A DNA stretch of 64,000 bases from Heterobasidion occidentale (taxonomy: Eukaryota > Basidiomycota > Agaricomycetes > Russulales > Bondarzewiaceae), in contig JBCAQO010000004.1 of assembly GCA_039111635.1 (NCBI GenBank), positions 682,001 through 746,000 on the forward strand, in the 5' to 3' direction. Shown piece after piece: positions 1 through 10,426 of this stretch. The notes beneath the pieces are model-generated. The model did no database searches and was not told the DNA's origin. It saw only the letters and a list, made by a program, of their open reading frames with translations. The position numbers and the translations under genes are program-made. How positions within the stretch are numbered: the first letter of the stretch is position 1; each line of letters begins with the position of its first letter.

Positions 1-330
1 TAGGAGAGCTGTGGCCGCCGTCTTTCTCATCGGCGCCTACTCTTGTACTTCTCCAGTCGCACTGATCCATCATGGTGCGACGAGGTGCTTACCCATAAGC
101 CCTAAGCCCATGGCATGTGAATGCCTCCCTTATCACTGTGTGAACTTCGTGAGCCTCATGTCCCTCTCATATAGCCTCTACCGATGTCTTGAAGAACCAT
201 CGGCCTTGTCGGCTCCTAAGGACATGCCGAATACCTTGATGTACACTCCGTAGTGGAGCCGCCTAGCATGTGATGCTTGATCCATCGGTTAGACCGACCC
301 CGAAGGGCCCCGATCGGTCAAGTCATAACA
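1..330 (-). repeat. 3' LTR, truncated by window start
   Basis: These 330 bases match 10097-10426 with a single mismatch (G at 20 against A at 10116). On the plus strand it ends TCATAACA, the inverted complement of the TGTTATGA that begins the complete LTR at 9776. About 321 bp are missing to the left. Confidence 0.95.
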
Positions 331-333
331 TTA

Positions 334-343
334 CCCCCTTTCT
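334..343 (-). promoter_or_regulatory. Polypurine tract
   Basis: The minus strand reads AGAAAGGGGG at 343-334, separated by TAA from the first base of the 3' LTR (330). Position and composition fit the plus-strand primer of an LTR retrotransposon. Confidence 0.75.
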
Positions 344-1080
344 AGGTCCCAACTCCTGAGGGGACTACTCGCTTGAGCAGCAGCGAGCTTCATCGTCATT
401 CCACATACAATTGCTTGCTGATCGTCAAATAGATTGGGATGCGTCTTCCCAATATCACTTCGTTTTCTGGGGCGAAGACCGACCTACGTCGTTTACAACG
501 CCTAGGAGTTTTCCTTCTCCGTTGAGCTGTTTGATTCAGGTTCCTAGCAACATCAGCCACAATATTGCGTCGCCTTCGGTGTTTCTTCCTTCACCGCACT
601 GTTTTGTTGCGAGTACACTCCTAGAGTCAATAGGCAGCTACTCGAAACCAGGTGCCCCCTGGTGCCTTTGTTAAGCCGGTTTCCAGTCCGGCGACGATGC
701 AGAAAGGTGTTGTGCGAATGATTATAGGATGAAATAGAAACTCGTCCGTGGATGGGTGTGTGTCGTTCTTCTTCCAAAGTGCCGAAGGCCATGTCTCAGT
801 GTTTCCAGGATAGATCTTCATCTCCTTGATCTCCGGTATCGAGGAGGACTCCAGGTGTGTGGGTTGATCGCTTTACCAAGGCTTAGGCCACCAACCTATC
901 AAGAACGAACATTTTTCTTGACTTGTCTTGAATCCGGCAAGACCCCTTTGAAGACCCTAACTCTGTCAGCCCCATACGGTGGCCTTGTCAGGTTAGAGAT
1001 TGAGTGTTCGTCCAGAGTTTGTTTTTCACTAAGGGTATTGGACACGAGGTAAGGGACTTTGAAGAATAGATTTTGAAACC

Positions 1081-2631
1081 CCATGGTCTCTTGAATAGAC
1101 CATGGTATCCACCTTGACGGTAATTATGTGGGGTCAGCGTAAGGTATGTCCTGGTAGGTTAACGTCGTGCCGGACGTCCGTAGTTTCTACGTCTTTGCGG
1201 ACGTCGGCTAGTTTATCCTTAAGTCGTCGCGGACTGAGGCTAGTTTATACCGAAGTCGTTGCGGACTGCCCTGCTGTAAACAAGACAGCAGGCGTTTCTG
1301 CGCGCCGGAACATTCATCGGTGATGCGCATAGGGCCGTAGACCAGTTCCTCTTCTTGACAGGGTTCCCATTGAGGTGAGATGGTGACGGTTTATACTATA
1401 TCAAACCGGATAACTTATAGAGTTGCGAGAATAGACTGGGAAGCCTATTTTGACACAACTCACATGGCCCTGTAGACAGAAGGGCAGCTCAGTTTATCGT
1501 CATGAAGGACGGCAACTAGTTTATAGTCATTGCGGACGTCCGCTATCGCCTGGCTTGAACCTCCCGAGCCTCGATAGATTTAATCCTCCGGGGTGAGGGT
1601 AGTTAAGGTCATTTCGGACTAGTTGATGGTCAAGGTCGTGACCATCAACCACGTCTCCTATACTTGAAGGAGTAAATAGTTTATCGTCATTGCGGACTAG
1701 ATCAACATCGTGGCGTCAACAACGATGTCGATCGACATCTCCTATGCTGAAAGGAGTGGTAGTTTAACGTCTTTGCGGACGTTCGTAGTTTTACATCGTT
1801 GCGGATGATCGCAAACACGAGGCACGGTCCCAGTTGCCTCTTGACTGGCCCTTGAAGCGGAATCCTTGCTTCGGACTTCAAGGGTAGAATGGGCGCACCA
1901 TGGAGTAGTCGTGGTCTTGTCGTCGGAAGACTGACAACCCGCTCCATGTCCCCAAACCCCTCGCACGGAATTGAACCGTGTCGACCCCATATTCTTTTAC
2001 CGTAGGGCGTATGGAATATGGAAGCGCCTCGACCTAGTCGGCAGGGTTCTGCAACGGTGGAGGCCCTCACTTCCACCGTCTGCCAGAATACAACCACGCT
2101 CCGAGGGTCTTGGTAGCTTTAGCGTCGTTCCGGACGGTAACTAGTTTATCGTCATTGCGGACCAAGCCTTTCGTAGTTTTACATCGTTGCGGATGTTTTT
2201 TTTTTCCGTTTTGGGTACTAATGGAGTGCGGCCATCAGTTCCTGCATCGCTGATAGGGTCCCCTAATGCGGAAACGACCCTGTAAAACGGAGATCCAAAG
2301 TGGGACGTCCAAGACACCTGTCAGACCTTGACAGCGAGGTTGGTCCACCGTTCCCCAACGGTGGGTATGCAACACGATTTCCCACCAATATTCATGCATC
2401 ATTCATGTACCAGTCGGTTATGTTGTGAATCCTAAGGGCCTCCTAATGCGGAAAGGGCCCTGTAAAACTGGGGATCCAAGCGGGACGCCCGATTCGCTTG
2501 TCAGAATACCTCTTGACAACGAGAGTGTTGAATGCTTGTCCTTCATCTTGAGACCGGAGGGCTGCAACGCGAAATGGTCAGGTACTTCCCCTGCCTTCTT
2601 ATCTTTTCACAGTTTAACGTCATGCAGGACG
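1081..2631. repeat. Array of a ~20-bp motif and perfect hairpins in the retrotransposon 3' non-coding region
   Basis: About 14 degenerate copies of a motif close to AGTTTATCGTCATTGCGGAC lie at roughly 1156, 1181, 1209, 1241, 1491, 1517, 1600, 1677, 1760, 1785, 2113, 2142, 2174 and 2610. Between them are perfect inverted repeats: 1081-1105 (9-bp arms), 1270-1292 (8), 1622-1649 (11), 1849-1884 (9), 2054-2079 (8) and 2345-2364 (8). Spacing is irregular, so it is neither a simple tandem repeat nor a CRISPR array. No long ORF is credible here. Function unknown; structured RNA, regulatory sites or a packaging signal are possible. Confidence 0.75.
2256..2522. repeat. Pair of ~85-bp imperfect direct repeats
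   Basis: 2256-2340 and 2436-2522 share CCTAATGCGGAAA, CCCTGTAAAAC, GATCCAA, GGGACG and TGTCAGA in the same order. They lie inside the retrotransposon's 3' non-coding region and flank the hairpin at 2345-2364. Confidence 0.6.
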
Positions 2632-2731
2632 TTAGTTCCGGCGTCCTGTGCGTGAAACCGGTACCTGTGATGCGGAGGGTCCTTTCCTCTCCGTCATCAT
2701 GTTAAAACCAGGGGTTCCTCAACTCCCTGGT

Positions 2732-4108
2732 TTAGTATCCTCCGCCAATGTCTCCATAATCTCCGTACCCTTCGTCTGGTCTGTAGTAGGGGTCGGCGTC
2801 GTCGTAGTTATCGCCTTCGACCTCGTCCCAGGCGTCTAGTTCCGCTCGAGTCCAGGAAGTAGTTCGCTGAGTCGGGCGCTGGCGGATTGGAGCTCTTCTA
2901 CCAATGTGCGGATGTGCTCCTTCAGCTCGATTATCTCGAGGACGGTTTGGAGTCGGCGAATCTCTTGGTCGAGTTCTTCTAGGACTGCTTCGCCTGGGCT
3001 GGAGGGTTGCCCTTGTTCTCTGGCTCCCTCGTCCCTCATTCCTCCTGTACCTTGGAGGATGCTCCTCATTGCTGCCTCCTGCGTCCTGCCCGGTGGATTG
3101 TCCTGCCGATATGGGAGGAAGGGCCTCTCGGTCTCTTCGGGCCTGTCGTTGGACCGTAGCCCAGACGTATTCGGTCTGGGTGGTCGCGTCTCGACTGCTT
3201 GTAGCCGGTACTGCTCTGCTAGCTTCGCTCCATGGTTGGACGCGGAATGGGTCAGTCCGAACGGGACGGGCGTGACTTGAATGTCCTGTGTCGGTGCGCG
3301 AGATGAGGGCGGATAGGAGCTCCAGATTGATGAAGGAGGAGAACTCGTCCGGATGAATGAGTAGGGCGTAAGCCCCATTATTTCCTCGGGCATACCAGGA
3401 GGCGGCCCTGTGATCATCTGCATAGGCCAGAAGCCTGACCTGGTCGCTCGCGTCAGCGAGGCGTCGGGGTATGTCATCGCTCTCGCTTCCTGGTTGCCCT
3501 GCGAAGAAGTTAGCGAGCCTTTGTAAGGCCAGCGCTGTGGCCATCTGAATTACCGCGGAGATGGTGGTGCGCTGGAGTAGTGCGTCTCCTAGCCCTTCCA
3601 ACTCTCCGGGGTGCAGATCTCGACTACTGGTAGGGGGTCCTCTGGTCCTGGCAGCTGATGTACCAGCCGTTGCTGGTTCTTGTATACCTGCCTCAACAGT
3701 TGTAGGCGATGCCAGGTTCGAAGGGTTTCCTGGTCTTCTTCCGCCTCTCGCCTCCTGTCTTGCGTCTCCTTGAGCCAACGCTGTCGTCGGTCGCGGAGGC
3801 GTTGACGGAGCATGCCTTCCTTCTGCTTGACGTCTTTCATCGTGCTCGTCATGAGCTCTCTCAAACCGTGGTGAGGCTCGGGGATCCGTTCGATCTTCGA
3901 CGGTGAGCGCGGTTTGGTGGACACTGATTTGTACAGGAGTTCCTCCTGGTGTCGTTGGGCGGCTGCTTCGGCTAGGGCGTCCAGTGTCGGGGTTGGCCAC
4001 AGCCAGAATGATGTCTGGCGAGGGGTTTCTTGAAGGGGAGGAGGTAGTTCCGTCATCGATGAGCATGGCACGTCCAGGGGAGTATTCCAGGGAGGAGTGG
4101 TTGGACAT
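2732..4108 (-). CDS. Extra ORF between integrase and 3' LTR, unknown function
   Basis: A 458-residue frame is open from 4108 to 2732, just downstream of the chromodomain, where simple Ty3 elements have no gene. It is S/P/R-rich with an acidic Y/G/D-rich tail (DPYYRPDEGYGDYG). A second frame on the same strand is also open for 160 residues (4071-3589) and 213 residues (3477-2836), and reads as amphipathic, coiled-coil-like sequence (EELDQEIRRLQTVLEI). The true protein may therefore switch frames. I see no signal peptide or membrane span, so it does not look like an envelope gene. I do not recognise it. Confidence 0.5.
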   Translation of the reverse strand: MSNHSSLEYSPGRAMLIDDGTTSSPSRNPSPDIILAVANPDTGRPSRSSRPTTPGGTPVQISVHQTALTVEDRTDPRASPRFERAHDEHDERRQAEGRHAPSTPPRPTTALAQGDARQEARGGRRPGNPSNLASPTTVEAGIQEPATAGTSAARTRGPPTSSRDLHPGELEGLGDALLQRTTISAVIQMATALALQRLANFFAGQPGSESDDIPRRLADASDQVRLLAYADDHRAASWYARGNNGAYALLIHPDEFSSFINLELLSALISRTDTGHSSHARPVRTDPFRVQPWSEASRAVPATSSRDATTQTEYVWATVQRQARRDREALPPISAGQSTGQDAGGSNEEHPPRYRRNEGRGSQRTRATLQPRRSSPRRTRPRDSPTPNRPRDNRAEGAHPHIGRRAPIRQRPTQRTTSWTRAELDAWDEVEGDNYDDADPYYRPDEGYGDYGDIGGGY

Positions 4109-4163
4109 GTTGGGGAGGATTCTTGCTTTGAAAGAGGGGGAATGCCTCCCTTTTTATATCTTT

Positions 4164-5594
4164 CTAAAGCCTAATCGCCGCTGGTCGGGGCTTGTCTGGG
4201 TAGCTTTCGTGGAATTCACGAAGCGCCTCATCGGCCGTATCTTTGAGGAGGGCAAAGGGTTCCCAAGTGTTATCGGCCTCGGAGTATCCGACCCACTTGA
4301 CAAGGTACTTGGTCCCTCGTCCCTGGCGTCTTGAATCTAGAATGGCCTCCACTTCGTAGTGCTCTTCTTCATTCAGGATCTCTGGGGCAGGTCTGGGGAA
4401 GTTCCTTCCGTGGGCCTCTGTCTCGTGATATTTCGTGAGTATGGAGGCATGGAACACCGGGTGTATCTTCCATGTTTCGGGTATTTCCAACCGATAAGCC
4501 AGAGGACCGATTCTTTCAGTCACTGAAAAGGGGCCATAGCGTCTAGGTGCCAGCTTGAATTTCGGATGAGTCGTCCGAATATGGGTTCCTTCTAACCAAA
4601 CTTGGGTTCCTACTTCCCATTGCGGAAGTTTTCTGTGTAGGTCCCGGTCCTTGGCGTGCTGCGCTGCTATTTGTAGACTTGCGGCCGCATCCTCTTGGAC
4701 TTCTTTGATTAGTCGCAAACGTTCAGTTACTGCGGGCACCTTGGTCTCCAGAGCTGAGTCGACCGAATATGGTGGGTTGAATCCGTAAAGGACTTCAAAC
4801 GGCGACTTCCCAGTGGCGGAGTGTCTTCGGGTGTTGTGGGAGAATTCTGCGAAGGGGATCAAGTCTACCCAGTTATCTTGATGGTAGTTGCAGAAAACTC
4901 GCAGGAATTGCTCGATCTCTTGGTTTACCCGTTCTGTTTCTCCGTCCGTTTGGGGGTGGTAGGCCGTGCTGAGGGCAGGGGTGATTCCCATTCCTTTCCA
5001 TAGTTCCCTTGTGAATTTGCAGCAAATTGAGGACCTCTGTCGGACACCACTTTGGTTGGCAAACCATATCGTTTGAACACATTATCCTGGAAGAGCGTCG
5101 TGGTTTCTTCGGCCGTGATTGTCTTCTTGCACGGAGTTATGACTATTCCTTTTGACAGACCCTGATCGACTACCACATTGATCGAGTCGTAGCCTCTGCT
5201 TTCTGGGAGGTCTGTTACGAAGTCGGTGGAGATAAAGCGCCAAGGGGCGTTTGTGGTTTCCAACGGTTGGATCGGTGGATGGGTCCTATGGGGAAGGTTC
5301 TTGGTAGATTGGCAGACTGCACATCCATCCACATATGCGTGTAAATTTGGTCATGCTTGACCACCAGTAATGGCGTTGGACCAATTCTAAGGTCTTTGCT
5401 CGGCCCGGGTGTCCTGTAGCCATAGTGTCATGGTGCGTTTTGACAATCATTCGTCGAAGGAGGTCGTCCTTTGGGACGCATATGTAACCGTCGCGCCTTG
5501 TGATGCCCTCTTCATGTGTCCATTTTCCTAGGTCGCCCTTCATTGCGTTTGGACCTTTTTCCAGCAGTTTCTTGAGGGCGACATCAACCAGCAA
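4164..5594 (-). pseudogene. pol: Integrase with C-terminal chromodomain
   Basis: Frame 5594-5286 holds the zinc-binding HHCC region (HHDTMATGHPGR, then HYWW). Frame 5332-4925 holds the first two catalytic aspartates (STDFVTDLP, VSDRGPQF). Frame 4991-4164 holds the third acidic residue (HPQTDGETERVNQ), a DNA-binding domain and a chromodomain (YEVEAILDSR, YLVKWVGY, NTWEP). Chromodomains in this position bind histone marks and direct insertion to heterochromatin. Frame changes near 5335 and 5035 break the protein. Confidence 0.9.
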
Positions 5595-5687
5595 ATCGTG
5601 TGTCCGAGCGCGAGTGTCGAATAAGGGAGAGGATGTCCGAGGATACGAGTTCCGTTGCTTTGACGTGTATGCCTTCGCTTGGCTCTA

Positions 5688-7139
5688 CTAGAGTTTCGCT
5701 GGACTCGGTGAAAAGTCTGGACGGGAGTAGAGTCTGTGCCTTGTTATCAGATTCCACCCCTCACTAAGGTCTGGACGCCTGGACAGAGCATCCGCATGAT
5801 TAGTAGTTCCAGCTTTGTAACTGAGCTGGAAGTCAAATCGGGACAAAAACAGACTCCAGCGCGCTTGTCGCCTTGACAGGTCGCGCGCCGTTTTAAAGTG
5901 TTCTAGGTTTTTATGGTCCGTCCAGACTTCGAAGGGGTGTCGAGCGCCTTCGAGGTAGTGTTTCCAGTGTTCTAGTGCCTTGATGATGGCGAGGAGTTCG
6001 CGATCATGCACGTCGTAATTTCGTTCGGCCGGTGAGAACGATCCTGAGAGGTATGCAACAGGGTGCCAGTCATTATCAGGTCCTTCCTGTAAGAGGACTG
6101 CACCATATGCTGCGAGGGAAGCGTCGGTAACAAGCCGGTAAGGGCGCATCGGGTCAGGGTACAACAGGACGGGTCGGCTGGTGAAGGTTTTCTTCAGTCG
6201 ATCGAACGCCTGTTGGCACTCCGTGGTCCAGTCCCATTTCACATCCTTCTTTGTGAGGTCATGCAGGGGCCGAGCGATCAGAGAGAATTTATCAATGAAT
6301 CGTCGGTAGAAGTTCCCTAAGCCTAAGAAAGAGCGGATGTCGCGAACTGTGCGGGGAGTGGGCCATTCCTGGATAGCTTCAATCTTCGAGTCTTCCATAG
6401 CGACGTGGTCCTTTGAGATTGTGTACCCAAGGTAGTTCAACTTTTCCTTGTGGAACTCGCACTTCTCCGGTTTGAGGTAGAGATCGTTGTCGCGCAGGAT
6501 TTGGAGGACTCGCCGAAGAATCACAATGTGTTCCGCTGTGGTCTTCGTGAAGATGAGGATGTCGTCCATATATACCGTTATCTTCCGGGCCAGGATGAGT
6601 TCTTGGAAGATCATGTTCATCATGGCTTGGAAGGTTCCTGGGGAGTTACAGAGCCCAAAGAACATCACCGTGGGTTCGAAAAGTCCCAAGGTGTGACGAA
6701 GGCCGCCTTGGATTCGTCTCCCTTCTTGATGCGCACGTTGTTATATCCCCACCGAACATCGAGCTTTGAGAACACCGTTGCGCCTTAATGATATCCAATA
6801 GTTCTTGGATCAATGGCAGGGGGGTGACATCTCGAATAGTGTGTTCGTTAAGGTGGCGATAGTCTTGTACCGGACGGAGCTTCCCATCTTTCTTGCCTAT
6901 GAAAAAGAAAGAGGCCGCGCTATGTGCTGTTGACCGACGTATTGTTCCTCTGGAAAGGTGCTCTTTGACGAATTTCCTAGCTCGTCATGCTTTTCCGGGC
7001 TCAAGGGAAATATCCGCGGGGCCTGGGGTACAAAAGACGGTTTGAGGTTTATCGCGTGGTCCCATACTGTATGTTGGGGAAGCCTCTGTGATCGTCGTTC
7101 GCTGAAGATGTCGAGGTAAGAATGATATTCTGTCGGCAC
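5688..7139 (-). pseudogene. pol: Reverse transcriptase and RNase H of pol
   Basis: Frame 7139-6897 gives the RT N-terminus (YLDIFSE, WDHAINLKP, FPLSPEKHDEL). A different frame near 6896-6790 reads FFFIGKKDGKLRPVQDYR. Frame 6689-5688 gives the core with FGLCNSPGTFQ and the catalytic VYMDD, followed by RNase H (TDASLAAYGAVL, YDVHDRELLAI, WTDHKNLEHF). At least three single-base frame changes occur, two of them in G runs near 6690 and 6785. The catalytic residues are present, so the element may have been active recently or may be misread here. Confidence 0.9.
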
Positions 7140-7216
7140 CCGACCCTTTAAATCGGTGGTGTCAATTTCTTCCTCCAGGTCTTCGTCAAAGCTTGCGAAC
7201 CCCGAGGGTTCTGGGG

Positions 7217-8010
7217 CTACCTTCCTAATGACGGTTCTCCTGCGCTATCCATTGCGGAGGAGTCAGACGGTGTTTGCGCTTCTTCAGCGACTTTTCCTGA
7301 AGCTTCGTCCTGGGCCGCTTTCTGCTGAGCTTGCCGGCGTTCCTTCCTTTCGGCTACTTGTTCTTCGAGCCATTCCCGAGCTTTGCGTTGTCGGGATTTG
7401 TGCTCGAGTAGTTCCATGAACCGAATTTTCCATTCCTTCGTGGGTACTTGGCTCCATTGTTCTTTAGTCCACGTCCACGAAGGTCCTACCGGTTCTGAGA
7501 CAAGATGCGGTTTCATCCGCTGAGGAACCTTGTCACCGCGTAGTTTTGCTAGCCATGCCTTCTTGGTAGGCTCTTCCCTTGCCTTGTAAACCCATACGGT
7601 TGTTGGCAATCTCTGGGGCAACGATCAAAGTGTACCTCACGGCGCCTCCACCCGATGGAGGGGTCGTGGTATTTCAGCCAATCCGTTCCTAGGAGCATGT
7701 CGTCTTTCCCTAGATTGGTGATGAACATTTGGACGCGTTCAGTGTGAGTTCTCCCCCGTCTATCCTTGACGGTGAGATTCGCGTCCAGGCCTCGTCGAAT
7801 GAGGCCTGCCTTGTTGATGGTGTCATCGACGTTGCGAACGCGGATGGGGCGGTTTAAAGGATAAGTGGGAAGGTTGTGCTTCTGTACCCACCCCTCATTT
7901 ACCAAAATCCCTTCGCATGCTGAGTCGATGGCGGCTCTGGCTCCAGCGCTTCTTCCTCGAGTTGTTAATCGCACGTCAAGTCGAATGGGGGTAATAATGT
8001 GACTGTTCAT
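7217..8010 (-). pseudogene. pol: Retropepsin-like protease region of pol
   Basis: The frame 8010-7549 contains an aspartic protease fold with active-site-like AIDSACEG (usually DSGA or DTGA) and a downstream LLGTDWL motif, which is the typical second half of a chromovirus retropepsin. Frame 7621-7217 continues as a charged, K/R/E-rich linker before the reverse transcriptase. The protease would mature Gag-Pol. The frame change near 7600 again suggests a small indel. Confidence 0.75.
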
Positions 8011-8087
8011 TGCTCCGATCCGAATATATGACGGGGAATCATACTCGAGTTTCCTTGACCCTCTCTCTTCGGCTGGTGAAGGAGAGG

Positions 8088-9758
8088 TCAGGAAAAATCC
8101 TCTGCCAGATCCACCAACATCTGCCTTTGCTCGGCCTTCCCTACTCCTTGGAAGAGCGCTCGGACGCCATTAATATCACTGATGGGTCCGTTGCTTCGTC
8201 GTCCGTTAGGCGGTACGTAGCGCTCTCCATCGCTCTGGCGTGATCCTCCCCTTCTCGCGGAAGGGTCCTCACGTTCCACCGAATTACCAGGTTGTGGTAC
8301 CCGACGGTGGTGGCCATGAGAACTCCCCTCCTCCAATCCTCGATGTAATCGCGCATCGTTTCCCACCGGGGATTCTTGCTCGTCTTCATCCTCCATGTCT
8401 GCAGCGCGAGTTCGTCTACCTCCTCTGCCCACCGACTTGCGTGAATTTCCTCGAGACGGGGAACGCCTCTACGAGGGGAAGGACAATCAGCTATCCCGTG
8501 CCCTGGTTTTCCGCAATTGTAACAGGAGAAGGGAGCAGGTCTCTTGCCATCGTATACACGCTTGTTTCGATTGGCGTCTCTTTTGCGAGAGGCGTCAATG
8601 TCCATGTCAACCACCTGGTTGTTCATTCTTCGAGGGGCGGTGGTAGAGTTATAGCGGCGAGCTGGTTGGAGGTGAAAGCGATTGAGGAAGTCGCTTCGGA
8701 ATGAGGTGGAGTTGGCTAGGATCGCCTTTTGAGCACTTCGGGCTCTCAAGCGTCCGTCTATTTCACAGGCAGTGTTGACCCAATCTTGGATCGTGTCCTT
8801 CGGCGGAGTTTCTTTGTCATAGATCTTGTCCATGACCCTCGGGTCAAGCCCTCTCTGGAAATAAGGAACTTGTTCCCTGTTGGTGATGTCGGCGTCGGCG
8901 GCGATAAGGATGAATTGGTTTGAATATTCATCCACCGTCATCTTCCCTTGAGAGAAAGACATGAGGGCGCTTCGGGCCTTGTCCGTAAGGTTCGTTTCCT
9001 TGAACTGGAGTTTAAACCTGACAAGGAAGTTGTCCCAAGTTCCTACGGTCTTGGGTGGGGTCGCCCCCACTGTCTTCTTTAGGAAACTCTCTGCCCATAC
9101 GCTGGCCGTCCCGTATCTCATGCACGAGGAGAGCGAGAGAAACTTTGTCTGAATCCGTCTTGTATCGGTCTGGTTCTGCTGTGGAAAAGGAGGAGGCAAA
9201 TTCATGATGAATTTCTGTGATTGTGTTCGGTCCCTTCGAAGTTATCAGGGAGCTTGAGCTTGCCCCTCCCGACGAGACGGGGGGGGTCTGTAGGATTTGA
9301 CATGATATTTCGGGTGTTGATCGGTGTTTGAATAATCCGAGGATTTTGGACTCGGATGTTCCTTCTTCTTCCTCCGATGTGTCCGGGATTTCCGGTTCGG
9401 GGTTCCTGTACTGGGGTGGTTCTACCCAGTCTTCTGCTGTTTCGTTCCCAAGCCCACTCAGCTTCTGTTCCGTCTTCTCTTGTGAGGAAGTATCGTCCTT
9501 CTCGGTACGAGCAGTTATCAAAGTTTGGGGGTGCTGGGCCGATGGTGTCGGAGTAATACCAGCGATTTTCTCTTGATGGATAGGACGATTGTTCTGTCGA
9601 AGTTGGTTATGGGTTCGTCTAGTGCCTGGTGGGAATCCTAGGCCTAGGTCTTGCTCCAGGGTGTGTGAAGTAACTCTCTTCGGTGGGGGTCTATGCCACC
9701 GATGAGGGTTGTGAGAAAGAGTGTGGCAGCAAGCAGAGTGTGGTGCAAGGTAGGGCAA
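8088..9758 (-). pseudogene. gag: gag (capsid and zinc knuckle), frameshifted
   Basis: The frame starting at 9758 gives a hydrophilic N-terminal region and the start of the capsid-like domain (YKTDSDKV). The frame starting at 9205 continues it (ASVWAESFLK, then a W-x-x-F region). The two overlap near 9140, where a single-base frameshift must lie. The CCHC zinc knuckle CYNCGKPGHGIADC follows in the second frame. A third frame (8432-8088) carries a plausible gag tail ending at 8088. Gag would form the particle and bind RNA. Whether the breaks are real or sequence errors is not decidable here. Confidence 0.8.
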
Positions 9759-9763
9759 AGGCG

Positions 9764-9773
9764 AGTCTATTCT
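9764..9773 (-). promoter_or_regulatory. Putative self-priming primer-binding site
   Basis: On the minus strand, two bases after the 5' LTR, the sequence is AGAATAGACT. It is perfectly complementary over 10 nt to AGTCTATTCT at 10012-10003 in the LTR, which lies where the transcript should begin. I see no clear match to a tRNA 3' end here. This is the arrangement of Tf1-type self-priming Ty3 elements, in which the first nucleotides of the RNA anneal to the primer-binding site. Confidence 0.6.
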
Positions 9774-9775
9774 AG

Positions 9776-10426
9776 TGTTATGAACTGCTCGTTCAGTAAC
9801 CCAAGAGTAACAGGTTCTTCCCTAGGTCGCACAATGGACTGAGTGGTGGGCGAAGGCTCGACTGTATCAGGCAACGATACAGGAGGGAGTAATGATTGGC
9901 TCTAAGTGACACAGTGTGAGGGCTGTGTAAGAACGAAGAGCTTCGTATTCGAAGATACGAATGAACGAAAGAGAATAGACTGAAGATACGAATGAACGAA
10001 AGAGAATAGACTGAAGATCCTCAGCCTATTCTATGGGCCTTATATACTGTATGGGGTATAGGGTAAGAGTCCGTGTGCTTCTCCAGGTTTCCATCCTAGG
10101 AGAGCTGTGGCCGCCATCTTTCTCATCGGCGCCTACTCTTGTACTTCTCCAGTCGCACTGATCCATCATGGTGCGACGAGGTGCTTACCCATAAGCCCTA
10201 AGCCCATGGCATGTGAATGCCTCCCTTATCACTGTGTGAACTTCGTGAGCCTCATGTCCCTCTCATATAGCCTCTACCGATGTCTTGAAGAACCATCGGC
10301 CTTGTCGGCTCCTAAGGACATGCCGAATACCTTGATGTACACTCCGTAGTGGAGCCGCCTAGCATGTGATGCTTGATCCATCGGTTAGACCGACCCCGAA
10401 GGGCCCCGATCGGTCAAGTCATAACA
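9776..10426 (-). repeat. 5' LTR (651 bp, complete)
   Basis: It is bounded by a perfect 8-bp inverted terminal repeat, TGTTATGA at 9776 and TCATAACA ending at 10426, giving the usual TG...CA ends. On the minus strand it holds a TATA box (10046 to 10039). About 34 nt downstream there is a region with two tandem copies of a 31-bp unit (roughly 9951-10012), each containing AGTCTATTCT in the transcribed sense. Confidence 0.93.
10039..10046 (-). promoter_or_regulatory. LTR TATA box
   Basis: TATATAAG reads from 10046 to 10039 on the minus strand inside the 5' LTR. Transcription would be expected to start about 30-35 nt downstream, around 10016-10012, where the sequence AGTCTATTCT begins. The motif is seen directly; the start site is inferred. 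Confidence 0.6.

Larger units (their letters stand above)
1..10426 (-). mobile_element. Ty3/gypsy chromovirus (LTR retrotransposon)
   Basis: Read on the minus strand the order is 5' LTR (9776-10426), gag with zinc knuckle, retropepsin, reverse transcriptase with VYMDD, RNase H, integrase with HHCC and DDE regions, chromodomain, an extra ORF, a polypurine tract and a 3' LTR truncated by the window start. This protease-RT-RH-IN order with a C-terminal chromodomain defines chromoviruses of the Ty3/gypsy group. If the missing LTR part equals its partner, the element is about 10.75 kb. The LTR parts present in both copies differ at one base in 330, which implies recent insertion. Despite this, gag and pol are broken by several single-base frameshifts. 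The target-site duplication cannot be tested because the left flank is outside the window; the right flank starts GCGCT at 10427. Confidence 0.95.

Noticed and set aside
11..253. 80-residue plus ORF, repeated at 10107-10349
   Set aside because: It lies entirely inside the LTRs and merely reflects the LTR repeat.
1702..2097. 131-residue minus ORF in the retrotransposon 3' region
   Set aside because: It overlaps hairpins and motif copies and has no protein-like pattern or conserved domain.
1156..2631. Repeats with spacers resembling a CRISPR array
   Set aside because: Copies are degenerate, spacing varies from about 2 to over 400 bp, and the host is eukaryotic.
2904..3280. Two overlapping plus ORFs (about 123 residues each)
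   Set aside because: They are antisense shadows of the minus-strand extra ORF.
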